Source: Hyphomonadaceae bacterium BL14
Lineage (GTDB): Bacteria; Pseudomonadota; Alphaproteobacteria; Caulobacterales; Maricaulaceae
Assembly: GCA_027627705.1 (NCBI GenBank)
Contig: CP091242.1
Location: forward strand, 298,076 to 362,075
DNA length: 64,000 nt
Direction of reading: 5' to 3'
In this document: positions 1-10,518 of the stretch, piece by piece
Layout: each line of letters starts with the position of its first letter
Numbering within the stretch: the stretch's first letter is position 1
Program-made: the position numbers and the translations under genes
The notes under the pieces: model-generated
What the model saw: the letters and a program-made list of their open reading frames with translations, nothing else
Databases searched by the model: none
Told to the model about the DNA's origin: nothing

Positions 1-55
1 CATAACAGACGTCCGCCCCCAAGGCGCGCGCAACGCGACGTAAGGAGACCTCCCC

Positions 56-988
<933 letters not shown>

Positions 989-995
989 ATGGCTT

Positions 996-1027
996 CAGGG
1001 CCCGGCGGACCGCTCCGCCGGGCCCTG
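996..1027 (+). terminator. Perfect 14 bp stem-loop between tsf and pyrH
   Basis: Arms at 996-1009 and 1014-1027 are perfectly complementary around a CCGC tetraloop, starting 8 bases after the tsf stop. The sequence after the stem is not a clear T-run (ATCTGTCATC), so this may be an attenuator, an RNA-processing or a 3'-end-stabilising element rather than a full terminator. It separates the tsf transcript from pyrH, whose GTG start is 43 bases downstream. Confidence 0.6.
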
Positions 1028-1069
1028 ATCTGTCATCGGGACGTGCAGGCGCATCAGGGAGGGCGAAAC

Positions 1070-1846
1070 GTGAGCGAGACATGTGACGAACGGTCCCGTC
1101 CGGTTCCGCAAGGGCCCTACAAGCGCGTGCTGCTGAAAGTCTCCGGTGAAGCCCTGATGGGCGCGGAACCCTATGGCATCGACATGAACACCGCCGAACG
1201 CATCGCGCGTGAGGTTGGTGAGGCTGTTGAGGCCGGATACGAGCTGTGCCTGGTCATTGGCGGGGGCAATATCTTCCGCGGGCTGCAGGCCGCCGCCAAG
1301 GGCATGGAGCGCGCCGCTGCCGACTATATGGGCATGCTGGCCACAGTCATGAATGCGCTGGCGATGCAGACGGCACTGGAGCGTGTGGGCGTTTCAACGC
1401 GCGTCCAGTCGGCCATTCCCATGACCACGGTATGCGAGCCCTATATCCGCCGGCGCGCCGTGCGCCATATGGAGAAGGGCCGGGTGGTGATCTTTGCCGC
1501 CGGTACCGGAAACCCGTTCTTCACCACCGATACGGCTGCCGCGCTGCGCGCTGCGGAAATGGGCTGTGATGCCCTGTTCAAGGGCACCGGCGTGGACGGG
1601 GTCTATGATATGGATCCGCGCGGGCATCCTGAAGCCAAGCGGTTTGAACGGCTGGATTATATTGACGTTCTGGCCCGTGACCTCAAAGTGATGGACGCCT
1701 CGGCCGTGACGCTGATGCGCGACAACCAGATCCCCATCGTGGTGTTCAATATCCGCGAGCAGGGTGGGCTGGCCCGTGTGCTGGCTGGCGAGGGCACCTG
1801 TACGGTCGTGGGCCCGCTGGACGGCACCGCCCGCAAAAGCCGGTAG
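1070..1846 (+). CDS. pyrH: Uridylate kinase (UMP kinase)
   Basis: PyrH phosphorylates UMP to UDP in pyrimidine nucleotide synthesis and belongs to the amino-acid kinase fold. Visible motifs are KVSGEALMG and GGGNIFRG near the N-terminus for phosphate binding, and the conserved block around [19 protein letters not shown]. The frame is open back to 989, but that extension reads through the stem-loop and has no ribosome site. The GTG at 1070 has AGGGAGGG just upstream and gives a 258-residue protein, so it is preferred. It lies between tsf and frr, the usual order. Confidence 0.96.
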   Translation: MSETCDERSRPVPQGPYKRVLLKVSGEALMGAEPYGIDMNTAERIAREVGEAVEAGYELCLVIGGGNIFRGLQAAAKGMERAAADYMGMLATVMNALAMQTALERVGVSTRVQSAIPMTTVCEPYIRRRAVRHMEKGRVVIFAAGTGNPFFTTDTAAALRAAEMGCDALFKGTGVDGVYDMDPRGHPEAKRFERLDYIDVLARDLKVMDASAVTLMRDNQIPIVVFNIREQGGLARVLAGEGTCTVVGPLDGTARKSR

Positions 1847-1880
1847 AAACGCCCGGCAGAAACGCATTTAGGAGACGAGC

Positions 1881-2438
1881 ATGTCCGCTTTCAGCCTGAA
1901 AGATATCGAAAAGCGCATGGATGGCGCGGTCGAGGCGCTCAAGAAAGAGTATGCCGGGCTGCGCGCCGGCCGCGCCAGCGCGGGTCTGCTCGATCCGGTC
2001 AAGGTGGATGCCTATGGCTCGCTGACCCCGATCAACCAGGTCGGTACGATCGGCACGCCCGAGGCGCGCATGCTCTCGGTCCAGGTCTGGGACCGCAACC
2101 TGGCCGGTGCCGTGGACAAGGCCATCAGAAATGCGGGTCTTGGCCTCAATCCGGTCATGGAAGGCGCGATGATCCGCATTCCGATCCCGCCGCTCAACGA
2201 AGAGCGCCGGGCCGAACTGGCCAAGACGGCGGGTGCCTATGCCGAGCAGGCGCGAATCGCGGTGCGCAATGTGCGCCGCGACGGCATGGACGCGCTGAAG
2301 AAGGCGGAGAAAGACGGCGATATGAGCGAGGACGAACAGAAAAAGTTTTCCGACCTGGTTCAGAAAGCCACCGATAACCGCATCGGCGAGATCGACGCGC
2401 TGTTGTTGACCAAGCAGGAAGAAATCACGCAGGTCTGA
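1881..2438 (+). CDS. frr: Ribosome recycling factor
   Basis: RRF splits the post-termination ribosome together with EF-G. The 185-residue product has the family length and typical sequence: an N-terminal helix followed by [21 protein letters not shown], then the LNEERRAEL and VRNVRRD helical segments, and a C-terminal helix ending in EEITQV. TAGGAGACG precedes the ATG. It lies 34 bases after pyrH and 31 before uppS, the standard order in alphaproteobacteria. Nothing odd is seen. Confidence 0.98.
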   Translation: MSAFSLKDIEKRMDGAVEALKKEYAGLRAGRASAGLLDPVKVDAYGSLTPINQVGTIGTPEARMLSVQVWDRNLAGAVDKAIRNAGLGLNPVMEGAMIRIPIPPLNEERRAELAKTAGAYAEQARIAVRNVRRDGMDALKKAEKDGDMSEDEQKKFSDLVQKATDNRIGEIDALLLTKQEEITQV

Positions 2439-2469
2439 GCCCAGCGCCAGACTCAAGGAGGCCGCCGAC

Positions 2470-3186
2470 ATGGCGCAGCCCGACGCCGCCGACCGGTCGC
2501 CGCGCCATGTGACCATTATTATGGATGGCAATGGCCGTTGGGCCGCAGCCCGCGGCAAACCGCGCGCATTCGGCCATCAGGCCGGGGTGGAGGCTGTGCG
2601 CGAAACCGTCCGCGCCGCCGGCGATCTGGGCCTGACCCATCTCACCCTGTTCAGCTTTTCCACTGAAAACTGGCGCCGTCCGCGCGCCGAGATCGACACG
2701 CTGTTCGATCTGTTGCGCCGGTTTGTGACGGCTGATCTGGAACGCCTGCATGGCGAGGGCGTGCGGATTCGCGTCATTGGGCGGCGCGACGGCCTGTCCG
2801 ACGACCTGGTCAAGACCATCGACCGGGTCGAGGCGCGCACCCGTGAGAACGACCGCTTTCATCTGACCATCGCCTTCAATTATGGCGGGCGCGACGAGCT
2901 GGTGCGCGCCGCGGCGCGTGCGGCGGCGGCCTGCGGCGGGGATTTGTCGGCGCTGACGGAAGCCGACTTCGAAAAGCACCTGGACACCGCGGATCTGCCT
3001 GTTCCCGACCTGGTGATCCGCACCAGCGGCGAGCGGCGCCTGTCCAATTTCCTGCTGTGGCAGACTGCCTATGCAGAGCTGGTGTTCATGGATGTGCTGT
3101 GGCCTGATTTTGGCGAAGAGCATCTGCGGGCGGCCCTGGATGAGTTCGCGCGCCGGGAGCGCCGCTTCGGAGCTGTGCGCGCATGA
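2470..3186 (+). CDS. uppS: Isoprenyl transferase (undecaprenyl diphosphate synthase)
   Basis: A cis-prenyltransferase that builds undecaprenyl diphosphate, the lipid carrier for peptidoglycan and O-antigen. The signature IIMDGNGRWA is at residues 16-25, with the essential Asp at residue 19. The second signature, RTSGERRLSNFLLWQ, and the following Y-A-E segment are present near the C-terminus. At 238 residues it is of normal length. AAGGAGG precedes the start. Its stop overlaps the cdsA start by 4 bases (ATGA), so the two are probably translationally coupled. Confidence 0.96.
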   Translation: MAQPDAADRSPRHVTIIMDGNGRWAAARGKPRAFGHQAGVEAVRETVRAAGDLGLTHLTLFSFSTENWRRPRAEIDTLFDLLRRFVTADLERLHGEGVRIRVIGRRDGLSDDLVKTIDRVEARTRENDRFHLTIAFNYGGRDELVRAAARAAAACGGDLSALTEADFEKHLDTADLPVPDLVIRTSGERRLSNFLLWQTAYAELVFMDVLWPDFGEEHLRAALDEFARRERRFGAVRA

Positions 3187-4031
3187 CCGAGCCGCCTGCC
3201 CCCCGCAGGAATGGCGCGCCGGGCGATCCGGTCTTTCTTCGGCGGGTCCTGTCGGCACTCGTCCTGGCCCCGGCCGCTCTGCTGCTTGTCTGGGCAGGCG
3301 GCACGGCCTTTTCCATCTTCATTGCTGCCTTTGCCGCCGCCATGGCGTGGGAATGGGTGCGCATGTCCGACCGGACCGCGCCGCCACGCGCTTTTGCCAT
3401 CGCCACCGGCACAGCCGTGGGCGCGGCCTTGCTGGCCGGTCAGGCGGAGCCGGGCTGGACGGCGGCCTGGATTGCAGGCGGGGCCGTGTTCGCCGGGCTC
3501 GACCGGCGCCGGCGCGGGCGTGCTTATGAAGCGGTGGCGGGAGTGGCGTATATTGCACTGGCGGCGGCCGTGCTGGTCTCTCTGCGTGAGGGCGGGCAGG
3601 GCGGCCAGGGCGGGCTGATCGCCGTCCTGTTCCTGCTTGCGGTGGTGTGGGCGGCGGACACGTTCGCCTATCTGGCCGGCAGCTGGATCGGCGGCCCGAA
3701 ACTCCTGCCTGCGGCCAGTCCGAACAAGACCTGGGCGGGCCTGGCCGCCGGTCTCGCCTTTGGTATCGCCGCCGGGGCCGGGGTGGCGCAGGTGCTGGGG
3801 TTTGATCCGGTCTATGCCGCGATGATCGCAGCGCCCACCGCACTGGCGGCGGTGCTTGGCGATCTTGTGATGTCGCTGGCCAAGCGGCGGTTCGGCGTGA
3901 AAGATGCCGGGACGCTTATCCCCGGTCATGGCGGTGTACTGGACCGGGTGGATGCATTGATGATGGCGGTTCTGTTTGCGGGTGCCTGGCGCGCCGCAGG
4001 ACCCGATGGCTGGCCGGGGGCAGGACTATGA
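3183..4031 (+). CDS. cdsA: Phosphatidate cytidylyltransferase
   Basis: CdsA makes CDP-diacylglycerol from phosphatidate and CTP at the inner membrane, feeding all phospholipid synthesis. The 282-residue product is strongly hydrophobic with several predicted membrane spans. It ends in the diagnostic signature: SLAKRRFGVKDAG, then the P-GHGG-x-x-DRVD block. The start overlaps uppS and the end overlaps dxr, each by an ATGA. The compact uppS-cdsA-dxr-rseP arrangement groups envelope-lipid and isoprenoid steps in one transcript. Confidence 0.95.
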   Translation: MTEPPAPRRNGAPGDPVFLRRVLSALVLAPAALLLVWAGGTAFSIFIAAFAAAMAWEWVRMSDRTAPPRAFAIATGTAVGAALLAGQAEPGWTAAWIAGGAVFAGLDRRRRGRAYEAVAGVAYIALAAAVLVSLREGGQGGQGGLIAVLFLLAVVWAADTFAYLAGSWIGGPKLLPAASPNKTWAGLAAGLAFGIAAGAGVAQVLGFDPVYAAMIAAPTALAAVLGDLVMSLAKRRFGVKDAGTLIPGHGGVLDRVDALMMAVLFAGAWRAAGPDGWPGAGL

Positions 4032-5209
4032 GCGCACGCGCGATCACGCTTCTGGGCGCGACAGGCTCGGTGGGCCGCGCGACGCTGGACCTGATCTCGC
4101 GTGCGGATGCGGGTGCCTATGAGGTCGTGGCGCTGACCGCCAATGGCAATGCTGTGGAGCTGGCCAAGCTGGCGCGCCAGTTCGGGGCGCGCTTCTGCGC
4201 CGTGGCTGATCCGCGCGCCGGCGCGGCGCTGGGCGAAGCGCTGGCCGGCAGCGGCATCCAATGGGGTGCCGGGCCGCAGGCCGTGGCGGATGCTGCCGCC
4301 ATGGAGGCGGGCTGGGTGATGGCCGCGATCGTCGGCGCGGCGGGGCTGCAGCCGACGCTGGCCGCGGTGCGCCGGGGTGCCTGCGTGGCGTTTGCCAATA
4401 AGGAAGCGCTGGTTTGCGCGGGCGTGTTGATGCTGGAGGAGGCGGCGCGCAGCGGTGCGACCCTGCTGCCGGTGGATTCAGAGCACAATGCGATCTTCCA
4501 GGCCTTCGATCCGGACCAGCGCAGCCATATCCGGCGCATCATCCTGACCGCCTCGGGCGGCCCGTTCCACAATGCGAGCCTGGAGACCATGCGCGCAGCT
4601 GGACCGGCGCAGGCGGTAGCCCATCCTACCTGGACGATGGGGGCCAAAATCTCGGTGGACAGCGCCACCATGATGAACAAGGGCCTGGAGATCATCGAAG
4701 CCTGCCATCTCTTCGCCCTGCCGCAAGAGCAGGTGGATGTGCTGGTCCATCCCGAATCCATCGTGCATGGCCTGGTCGAGTACGCGGATGGCGGGCTGCT
4801 GGCCCAGCTCGGCTGCCCGGACATGCGCACCCCCATTGCGCACGCGCTGGCCTGGCCCGAGCGCATGGACACACCGGTGGACCGGCTGGATCTGGCGCGG
4901 CTGGGATCGCTGAGCTTTTTTGCGCCGGATCCCGTGCGTTTTCCCGCGCTGGGCCTGGCGCGTCAGGCGTTCATTTCAGGCGGCACAGCACCCGCCGTGC
5001 TGAATGCGGCGAACGAAGTGGCGGTCGCGGCTTTTCTTGCTGGACGGATCGGCTTTCTTGACATCGCCTCGGCGGTCTCGGAGGCTCTGGACGAGGGCGC
5101 GCGCGCCGTTGATGCCGGTACCGCGCCGGCATCCATTGATGCGGTCGTGCACGCAGACGCGCATGGACGGCGCCTTGCAGACGCAGCGGTGCGCCGTCTG
5201 GCGCGATAG
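4028..5209 (+). CDS. dxr: 1-deoxy-D-xylulose 5-phosphate reductoisomerase
   Basis: Dxr catalyses the first committed step of the MEP isoprenoid pathway, converting DXP to MEP with NADPH. Residues LLGATGSVG form the N-terminal NADPH-binding loop. The metal- and substrate-binding DSEHNAIFQ motif and the flap region around HPTWTMGAKISVDSATMMNKGLE are intact. At 393 residues it matches the family. It overlaps cdsA by ATGA and supplies C5 units for UppS two genes upstream. Confidence 0.97.
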   Translation: MSARAITLLGATGSVGRATLDLISRADAGAYEVVALTANGNAVELAKLARQFGARFCAVADPRAGAALGEALAGSGIQWGAGPQAVADAAAMEAGWVMAAIVGAAGLQPTLAAVRRGACVAFANKEALVCAGVLMLEEAARSGATLLPVDSEHNAIFQAFDPDQRSHIRRIILTASGGPFHNASLETMRAAGPAQAVAHPTWTMGAKISVDSATMMNKGLEIIEACHLFALPQEQVDVLVHPESIVHGLVEYADGGLLAQLGCPDMRTPIAHALAWPERMDTPVDRLDLARLGSLSFFAPDPVRFPALGLARQAFISGGTAPAVLNAANEVAVAAFLAGRIGFLDIASAVSEALDEGARAVDAGTAPASIDAVVHADAHGRRLADAAVRRLAR

Positions 5210-5254
5210 CTGCACGACACGCCGGCAAACCGCCGGATAAGAGGAAAACGAACC

Positions 5255-6442
5255 ATGACGGAGATGTTTGGCGCAGGGCTTCTGTCCATCGCGGCATTTG
5301 TTGCGGTGATTTCGTTTGTCGTGGTCATTCACGAGATGGGTCATCTCTATGCCGGGCGCCTGTTTGGCGTGCATGCCGAGGTGTTTTCCATTGGTTTTGG
5401 TCCCACCCTGCTGCGCTGGCGCGACAAGACGGGCACGGCCTGGCGCATCGCAGCGCTGCCGCTGGGTGGTTATGTGCGGTTTCGCGGTGACGAGAACGCG
5501 GCCAGCGCGCCGGACCATGAGGCGCTAGAAGCGCTGCGCGCCAGCCGTGTGGACGCGGACAGTGTGTTTCATTTCAAGCCGGTCTGGCAGCGCGCGGTTA
5601 TCGTGGCCGCTGGCCCTGTAGCCAATTTTCTGCTGGCGATCGTCGTCTTCGCGGCTCTGGGCATGGCTCGCGGGGAAGTCATTACAGCGCCGGTGGTGGG
5701 CGGCGTGCAGCCGGGTTCGCCGGCTGAAGTGGCCGGGTTTGAGGTTGGCGATCAGGTGGTGTCGGTCAATGGCAGCGAAATACGCAGCTTCACCCAGATC
5801 AGCCAGGCGGTCATGGTCCGGCCCGGCCAGACGGTCCGCTTTGTGGTCGAGCGCAATGGCGAGCAGGTGATTGTGGACGCGACACCGCGCCGCGAAGTGC
5901 GGGCTGACGGACTGGGCGGCGAACGGGCCATGGGCTTTCTGGGCGTCAGCTCCGGCGTCGGGCAGCGCGAACAGGTGCGCTACTCGCTTCTGGAAGCACC
6001 GGTGTATGGCGTGACGCGGACGTGGGACACGGCGTCAATGATCGGCGAATACATGGTGCGCCTCGTCACAGGGCGCGCGTCGCTGGAAATGATTAACGGC
6101 CCCATCGGGATCGCGACCACGGCGGGGCAGGTTGCCAACGTGTCTGTTGCCGCGCCTGAGGGGGCCCAGGTGGCGTTGAACCAGCGCATCTGGGCGATGC
6201 TTTTGTCACTCGCTGCCCTTTCCGCGGTTATCTCCGTGGCACTGGGTTTAATGAATCTCCTGCCCATTCCGGTTCTCGACGGCGGCCACCTCGTGTATTA
6301 CGCCTACGAAGCCGTGACCCAGCGCGCGCCGAGCCAGGCGGCGCAGGAGATCGGGTTCAAGATCGGAGTCGGCTTCGTCCTGACCTTGTTGGTCGTGGCC
6401 ACCTGGAATGATTTGAGTTATTTGCGTGGCCTGTTTTTCTGA
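5255..6442 (+). CDS. rseP: RseP-type site-2 zinc metalloprotease
   Basis: A membrane-embedded site-2 protease, which in other bacteria cleaves anti-sigma factors in envelope stress signalling. The zinc motif H26-E27-M-G-H30 lies in the first transmembrane helix. A single PDZ-like segment (VQPGSPAEVAGFEVGDQVVS) sits in the middle, and the second catalytic motif, LLPIPVLDGGH, lies in the penultimate helix. At 395 residues it is shorter than the E. coli two-PDZ form, as is usual in alphaproteobacteria. Its position just before bamA fits a role in outer-membrane stress control; its target is not visible here. Confidence 0.95.
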   Translation: MTEMFGAGLLSIAAFVAVISFVVVIHEMGHLYAGRLFGVHAEVFSIGFGPTLLRWRDKTGTAWRIAALPLGGYVRFRGDENAASAPDHEALEALRASRVDADSVFHFKPVWQRAVIVAAGPVANFLLAIVVFAALGMARGEVITAPVVGGVQPGSPAEVAGFEVGDQVVSVNGSEIRSFTQISQAVMVRPGQTVRFVVERNGEQVIVDATPRREVRADGLGGERAMGFLGVSSGVGQREQVRYSLLEAPVYGVTRTWDTASMIGEYMVRLVTGRASLEMINGPIGIATTAGQVANVSVAAPEGAQVALNQRIWAMLLSLAALSAVISVALGLMNLLPIPVLDGGHLVYYAYEAVTQRAPSQAAQEIGFKIGVGFVLTLLVVATWNDLSYLRGLFF

Positions 6443-6481
6443 TCGGGAAAGCAGGCGGCCGCCGAGGGGACGAGGCTTTTT

Positions 6482-8884
6482 ATGAATCGAATTCTTCTCG
6501 CTATTGCGGCGTTGTGGATTGGTCTGGCCCTGACGGGTGGCGCCATGGCGCAGGACTCAGTCCAACCGGTCCCGTCGGGTGCTGAAGCGGCTGCGGCCCA
6601 GCCGGAGCTGCAGGCCACCGCCCAGCGCCCCGTGCTGCAGATTCTGGTGCGCGGCAACCAGCGGGTCGAAGCCGCCACCATCCTGTCCTATGTCCTGGTT
6701 CAGCCGGGCGAGGTGCCCAACCCACGCCTGATCAATCTGTCGATCCAGACGCTGTTCGCGACCAATCTGTTTTCCGACGTCGACATTGCGGTCGATGGCG
6801 CGACCATGGTGGTGCAGGTCGAAGAGAACGCGATCATCAATCGCGTGGTGCTGGAAGGTAACCGCGCCATTCGCGATGACCGGATCACCGACGAGATCGA
6901 GCTGCAGCCGCGCGCGATTTTCACCCGGGCCCGCGTTCAGGCCGACGTGCAACGCATTCTGGAAGTCTACCGCCGCGCCGGGCGCTTTGCCGCCAGCGTG
7001 ACGCCCCAGATCGTGGAACTGCCGCAGAACCGGGTCGATCTCGTCTTTGAAATCTCCGAAGGCCCGGTCACCGGAGTGCGCAGAATCGCTTTTGTAGGCA
7101 ATGAGCGCTATCCCGAGCGCCGCCTGCGCGGAGAGATCGTCACCACGGAAGCGCGCTGGTGGCGGTTCTTTTCCTCCAACGACAATTACGATCCTGACCG
7201 GATCGAGTTTGACCGCGAGCAGCTGCGCGAGTTCTATAATGATCGCGGGTATGCGGACTTCCGCGTCACCTCGGTGGTGGCCGAACTGACGCCGGATCAG
7301 CGCGACTTCTTTGTCACCTTCACTATGGACGAAGGCCAACGCTACCGGTTCGGCGAGATTGAGGTGGATACCGCCATCGAGGATCTCGACACGGACTTCC
7401 TGGCCAGCGCGGTGCCAACCCAGACTGGCGACCTGTATGTGGGCAGCCTGATCGAGGACTCGATTGAAACGCTGACCTTCGCCGCGGGTGCCTCGGGCTA
7501 CGCCTTCGTCAATATCACCCCGCGCGTGAACGTGAATCGCGAGAGCCAGACCGTCGACATCACCTACTCGATCAGCGAAAGCCCGCGGGTATACATCGAG
7601 CGCATCGATATTGTGGGCAATACGCGCACGCTTGACCGCGTGATCCGCCGGGAGATGGACATTGTCGAAGGCGATGCCTTCAACCAGGCGCTTGTCAACG
7701 TGTCCCAGTCGCGTGTGCGCCGTCTGGGCTTCTTTGAAGACGTCAATATCGAGCCCTTCCAGGGCAGCCAGGCTGACCGCGCGCGCGTTCAGGTGTCGGT
7801 GACAGAGCAGCCTACCGGGGAGCTGGCGTTTGGCGCGGGCTTCTCGTCCACCGATGCGTTCCTGATCGACTTCTCGATTTCGGAGCGGAACCTGCGCGGC
7901 CGCGGACAATTCCTGCGCCTGCGCGTGTCGGCCAGCTCACGGCGCGAACAGGTGGATATCCGCTTCACCGAGCCGCGATTCCTTGACCGCAATCTCGCTG
8001 CCGGTTTTGACCTCTTCACCGTGCGCTCGGACTTCTCGCGCGAAGCGTCGTTCGAAACCCAGTCCACGGGTCTCAGCCTGCGGGCCGGCTTCCCGCTGAC
8101 GCGCGCGGTGCAGGCGGGCCTGAACTACACGATCCGGACCGACGAGGTGACAACCTTCACTGGCGTGACCGAATCTATCAGCCGTGCCGCGGGTTCGCGT
8201 ACGACATCCCTGCTGGGATACTCGCTGAACTGGAACCGGGTAGATGACTTCAATAACCCGAGGAACGGTTTCCAGCTCGCTTTCAACCAAGATTTCGCCG
8301 GAATTGGGGGCGATGTTCGCTATGTCCGCTCAGAGCTTCAGGGCGGCGTATACAGGAACATCTTCCGTGACGACGTGGTGCTCAGCTTCACCGGCACGGC
8401 CGGCTACCTCTATTCGTGGGGCGGCGACGTGGCCCGGATCAACGACCGTTTCTTCAAGGGCGGCAACTCGTTCCGTGGCTTCGAGACGGCAGGCATCGGC
8501 CCGCGCGTCGTACGCCGCGGACTGGACTCTGAAGGCAATGAGCGTTTGTTCGCCGGCGATGCGCTGGGGGGCAATCTCTACGCCATTGGTGCGTTTGAGC
8601 TGGCCTTCCCGCTGGGCTTGCCCGAGCAGTATGGCATCCGGTCCAGCCTGTTCACCGAGTTTGGCACCATGGGCCTGTTGCCCGACGAAGACTCGCTTGC
8701 AGACGATGGCTCGGCGACGGCGGTCTTCACGGTTGACGAATTGGCGCCGCGTGCCTCGGCCGGCCTGTCCATTTTCTGGGACTCGCCGTTCGGACCCGTG
8801 CGCTTCGACTTCGCCCACGCGTTCGTCAAGGAAGAGTACGATCGCGGGCGCTTCTTCCGCTTCAGCACAATGACAGGGTTCTAA
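6482..8884 (+). CDS. bamA: Outer membrane protein assembly factor BamA
   Basis: The essential Omp85-family core of the BAM complex, which inserts beta-barrel proteins into the outer membrane. An N-terminal signal peptide ends near GGAMAQ (about residue 24). POTRA-type repeats span roughly residues 50-440 (for example GNQRVEAATILSYV, EGNRAIRDDRI, VGNERYPERRLRGE, VGNTRTLDRVIRREMD). The C-terminal half is the barrel, with the RGFETAG-like lid motif and a final aromatic residue (STMTGF). The 800-residue length is normal. It is followed 4 bases later by the Skp-like gene and the lipid A operon. Confidence 0.97.
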   Translation: MNRILLAIAALWIGLALTGGAMAQDSVQPVPSGAEAAAAQPELQATAQRPVLQILVRGNQRVEAATILSYVLVQPGEVPNPRLINLSIQTLFATNLFSDVDIAVDGATMVVQVEENAIINRVVLEGNRAIRDDRITDEIELQPRAIFTRARVQADVQRILEVYRRAGRFAASVTPQIVELPQNRVDLVFEISEGPVTGVRRIAFVGNERYPERRLRGEIVTTEARWWRFFSSNDNYDPDRIEFDREQLREFYNDRGYADFRVTSVVAELTPDQRDFFVTFTMDEGQRYRFGEIEVDTAIEDLDTDFLASAVPTQTGDLYVGSLIEDSIETLTFAAGASGYAFVNITPRVNVNRESQTVDITYSISESPRVYIERIDIVGNTRTLDRVIRREMDIVEGDAFNQALVNVSQSRVRRLGFFEDVNIEPFQGSQADRARVQVSVTEQPTGELAFGAGFSSTDAFLIDFSISERNLRGRGQFLRLRVSASSRREQVDIRFTEPRFLDRNLAAGFDLFTVRSDFSREASFETQSTGLSLRAGFPLTRAVQAGLNYTIRTDEVTTFTGVTESISRAAGSRTTSLLGYSLNWNRVDDFNNPRNGFQLAFNQDFAGIGGDVRYVRSELQGGVYRNIFRDDVVLSFTGTAGYLYSWGGDVARINDRFFKGGNSFRGFETAGIGPRVVRRGLDSEGNERLFAGDALGGNLYAIGAFELAFPLGLPEQYGIRSSLFTEFGTMGLLPDEDSLADDGSATAVFTVDELAPRASAGLSIFWDSPFGPVRFDFAHAFVKEEYDRGRFFRFSTMTGF

Positions 8885-8888
8885 ACCT

Positions 8889-9485
8889 ATGAAACATATT
8901 AATTTCCGCCTTTCTGGCGCCCCGCTGCGCATGGTCGCCGCGCTCGTGCTCGCCGTCGCTGCGTCTTCAGCGGCCTCTGCGCAGATCCTGGTCGTCGACC
9001 AGGAGCGCGCTCTGAACGAGAGCGCCGTGGGCCAGCACATCGCTGCCCAGCTGGAGCGCATCGGCACCGAGATGCAGGCCGAAATCCAGCCTCAGCAGGC
9101 AGCTGTGCGCGCCGAAAGCGAAGCGCTCAACACCGAAGCGTCCGCCATGACCGAGGAAGCGATCCGTCAGCGCCCCGATCTGCTCGAGCGGATCCAGCAG
9201 CTCCAGGTCGACATGCGCAACCTGGAAATCGAGGGGCGCACCCGCCAGCAAGAGCTCGCGGCCACCGAACAGGCGGCGCTGCAGCCGGTGATCCCGATCC
9301 TCCAGGAAATCATGCAGGCGGTATTGGCGGAGCGTAACGCTTTGGTTCTGCTGGACCAGTCGGTCACGGTGATGACCTCAAACAGCGTCGACATCACCGA
9401 TGTCGTGATCGAGCGCCTGAACGCGCGCATTACGACGACGCCGGTCAACCGGGTCCGCGCCCCGCAGCGCAACCAGAACCAGTAG
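8889..9485 (+). CDS. skp: OmpH/Skp-family periplasmic chaperone
   Basis: A Skp-like chaperone that would hold unfolded outer-membrane proteins in the periplasm and deliver them to BamA, encoded directly upstream. A signal peptide ends around SSAASAQ (residue 32). After it comes the family's short beta segment, ILVVDQERALNESAVG, and a long charged coiled-coil (about residues 55-130) with many Glu, Gln and Ala. The C-terminus returns to the body domain (ERNALVLLDQSVTVM). The tail is Asn/Gln-rich and basic. At 198 residues it is typical for alphaproteobacteria. Confidence 0.9.
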   Translation: MKHINFRLSGAPLRMVAALVLAVAASSAASAQILVVDQERALNESAVGQHIAAQLERIGTEMQAEIQPQQAAVRAESEALNTEASAMTEEAIRQRPDLLERIQQLQVDMRNLEIEGRTRQQELAATEQAALQPVIPILQEIMQAVLAERNALVLLDQSVTVMTSNSVDITDVVIERLNARITTTPVNRVRAPQRNQNQ

Positions 9486-9492
9486 TCCGGTC

Positions 9493-10518
9493 GTGGGGGC
9501 CGATCCGCGCTTCTTTGAGCGGCTCGGCCCGCTGACCGCGGGCGATCTGGCAGCGAACATCGGCGCACGGTGCGCCGGAGACGCTGCTGCTTTGGTGAGC
9601 GATGTCGCCGAGCCTGCGGCGGCGGTTGCAGGCGCGCTGGTGTTTCTCACCCGTGCAATCGCCCAGCCCATTTCGGTGCCAGGGGTCGTGGTGATCGCGC
9701 CAGAGGCGGCGGCGGGTGGAACAGACGCGGCTGCAGTGCTGGTCCATGAAGCCCCGCGTGCGGCATTTGCCCGGGCCGCAGCGCTCCTTGTGATCCAGCG
9801 GCGCCATGACGGAACGGACCTGATCGCCGCGTCGGCACAGATTGATCCGGCCGCCCGAATTGCGCCGGGTGTGATCATCGGTCCTGATGCCAGTATTGGC
9901 GCTCATGCCGAGATCGGGCCCGGTGTGGTGATCGGGCCGGGCGTGGTGATTGGTGCCCATACCCGCATTGGCGCACGCGCCGCCGTGCAATGCGCGCTCA
10001 TTGGTCAGCGCTGTGAAATCTCTGCGGGCGCTGTTGTGGGCGAGGCCGGATTTGGCCTGGCGTACGAAGCCGGCTCGATCGTGACGCTGCCACACCTGGG
10101 CCGCGTCATCATCGAGGATGAAGTGACCATCGGTGCCAATTCCACCATCGACCGGGGCATGCTGCGCGATACCGTGCTGGGCAAGGGCTGCCGGATCGAT
10201 AATCTTTGCCATATCGGCCACAACGTCACGGTCGGCCACCATGCGGTCATGGCCGCGTTTGCCGGTGTGTCAGGCAGCGTGGATATCGGGCCGGGCGCGC
10301 AGTTCGGCGGCCGCGTGGGCATCGCAGATCATCTCACGATCGGTGCCGGCGCGCGTCTGGCGGCGGACGCGGCCGTGATGCGCGATGTGCCTGCGGGCGA
10401 GACCTGGGCCGGATCGCCGGCCCAACCGCTCAAGAGCTTTATGCGTGAAACCGCATGGCTGCGCCGCCAGAGCGGGCGCAAGGCCAAGAAGGCTGGATCG
10501 GGAGAGGGCGCACCATGA
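9493..10518 (+). CDS. lpxD: UDP-3-O-acylglucosamine N-acyltransferase
   Basis: LpxD adds the second acyl chain to UDP-3-O-acyl-glucosamine in lipid A synthesis. The N-terminal uridine-binding domain precedes a long left-handed beta-helix built of hexapeptide repeats (I-G-A, V-I-G patterns from about residue 115 to 300). The catalytic His region is around NLCHIGHNVTVGHHAVM. It starts at GTG 9493, 8 bases after skp, and overlaps fabZ by ATGA. At 341 residues it is of family length. Confidence 0.96.
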   Translation: MGADPRFFERLGPLTAGDLAANIGARCAGDAAALVSDVAEPAAAVAGALVFLTRAIAQPISVPGVVVIAPEAAAGGTDAAAVLVHEAPRAAFARAAALLVIQRRHDGTDLIAASAQIDPAARIAPGVIIGPDASIGAHAEIGPGVVIGPGVVIGAHTRIGARAAVQCALIGQRCEISAGAVVGEAGFGLAYEAGSIVTLPHLGRVIIEDEVTIGANSTIDRGMLRDTVLGKGCRIDNLCHIGHNVTVGHHAVMAAFAGVSGSVDIGPGAQFGGRVGIADHLTIGAGARLAADAAVMRDVPAGETWAGSPAQPLKSFMRETAWLRRQSGRKAKKAGSGEGAP

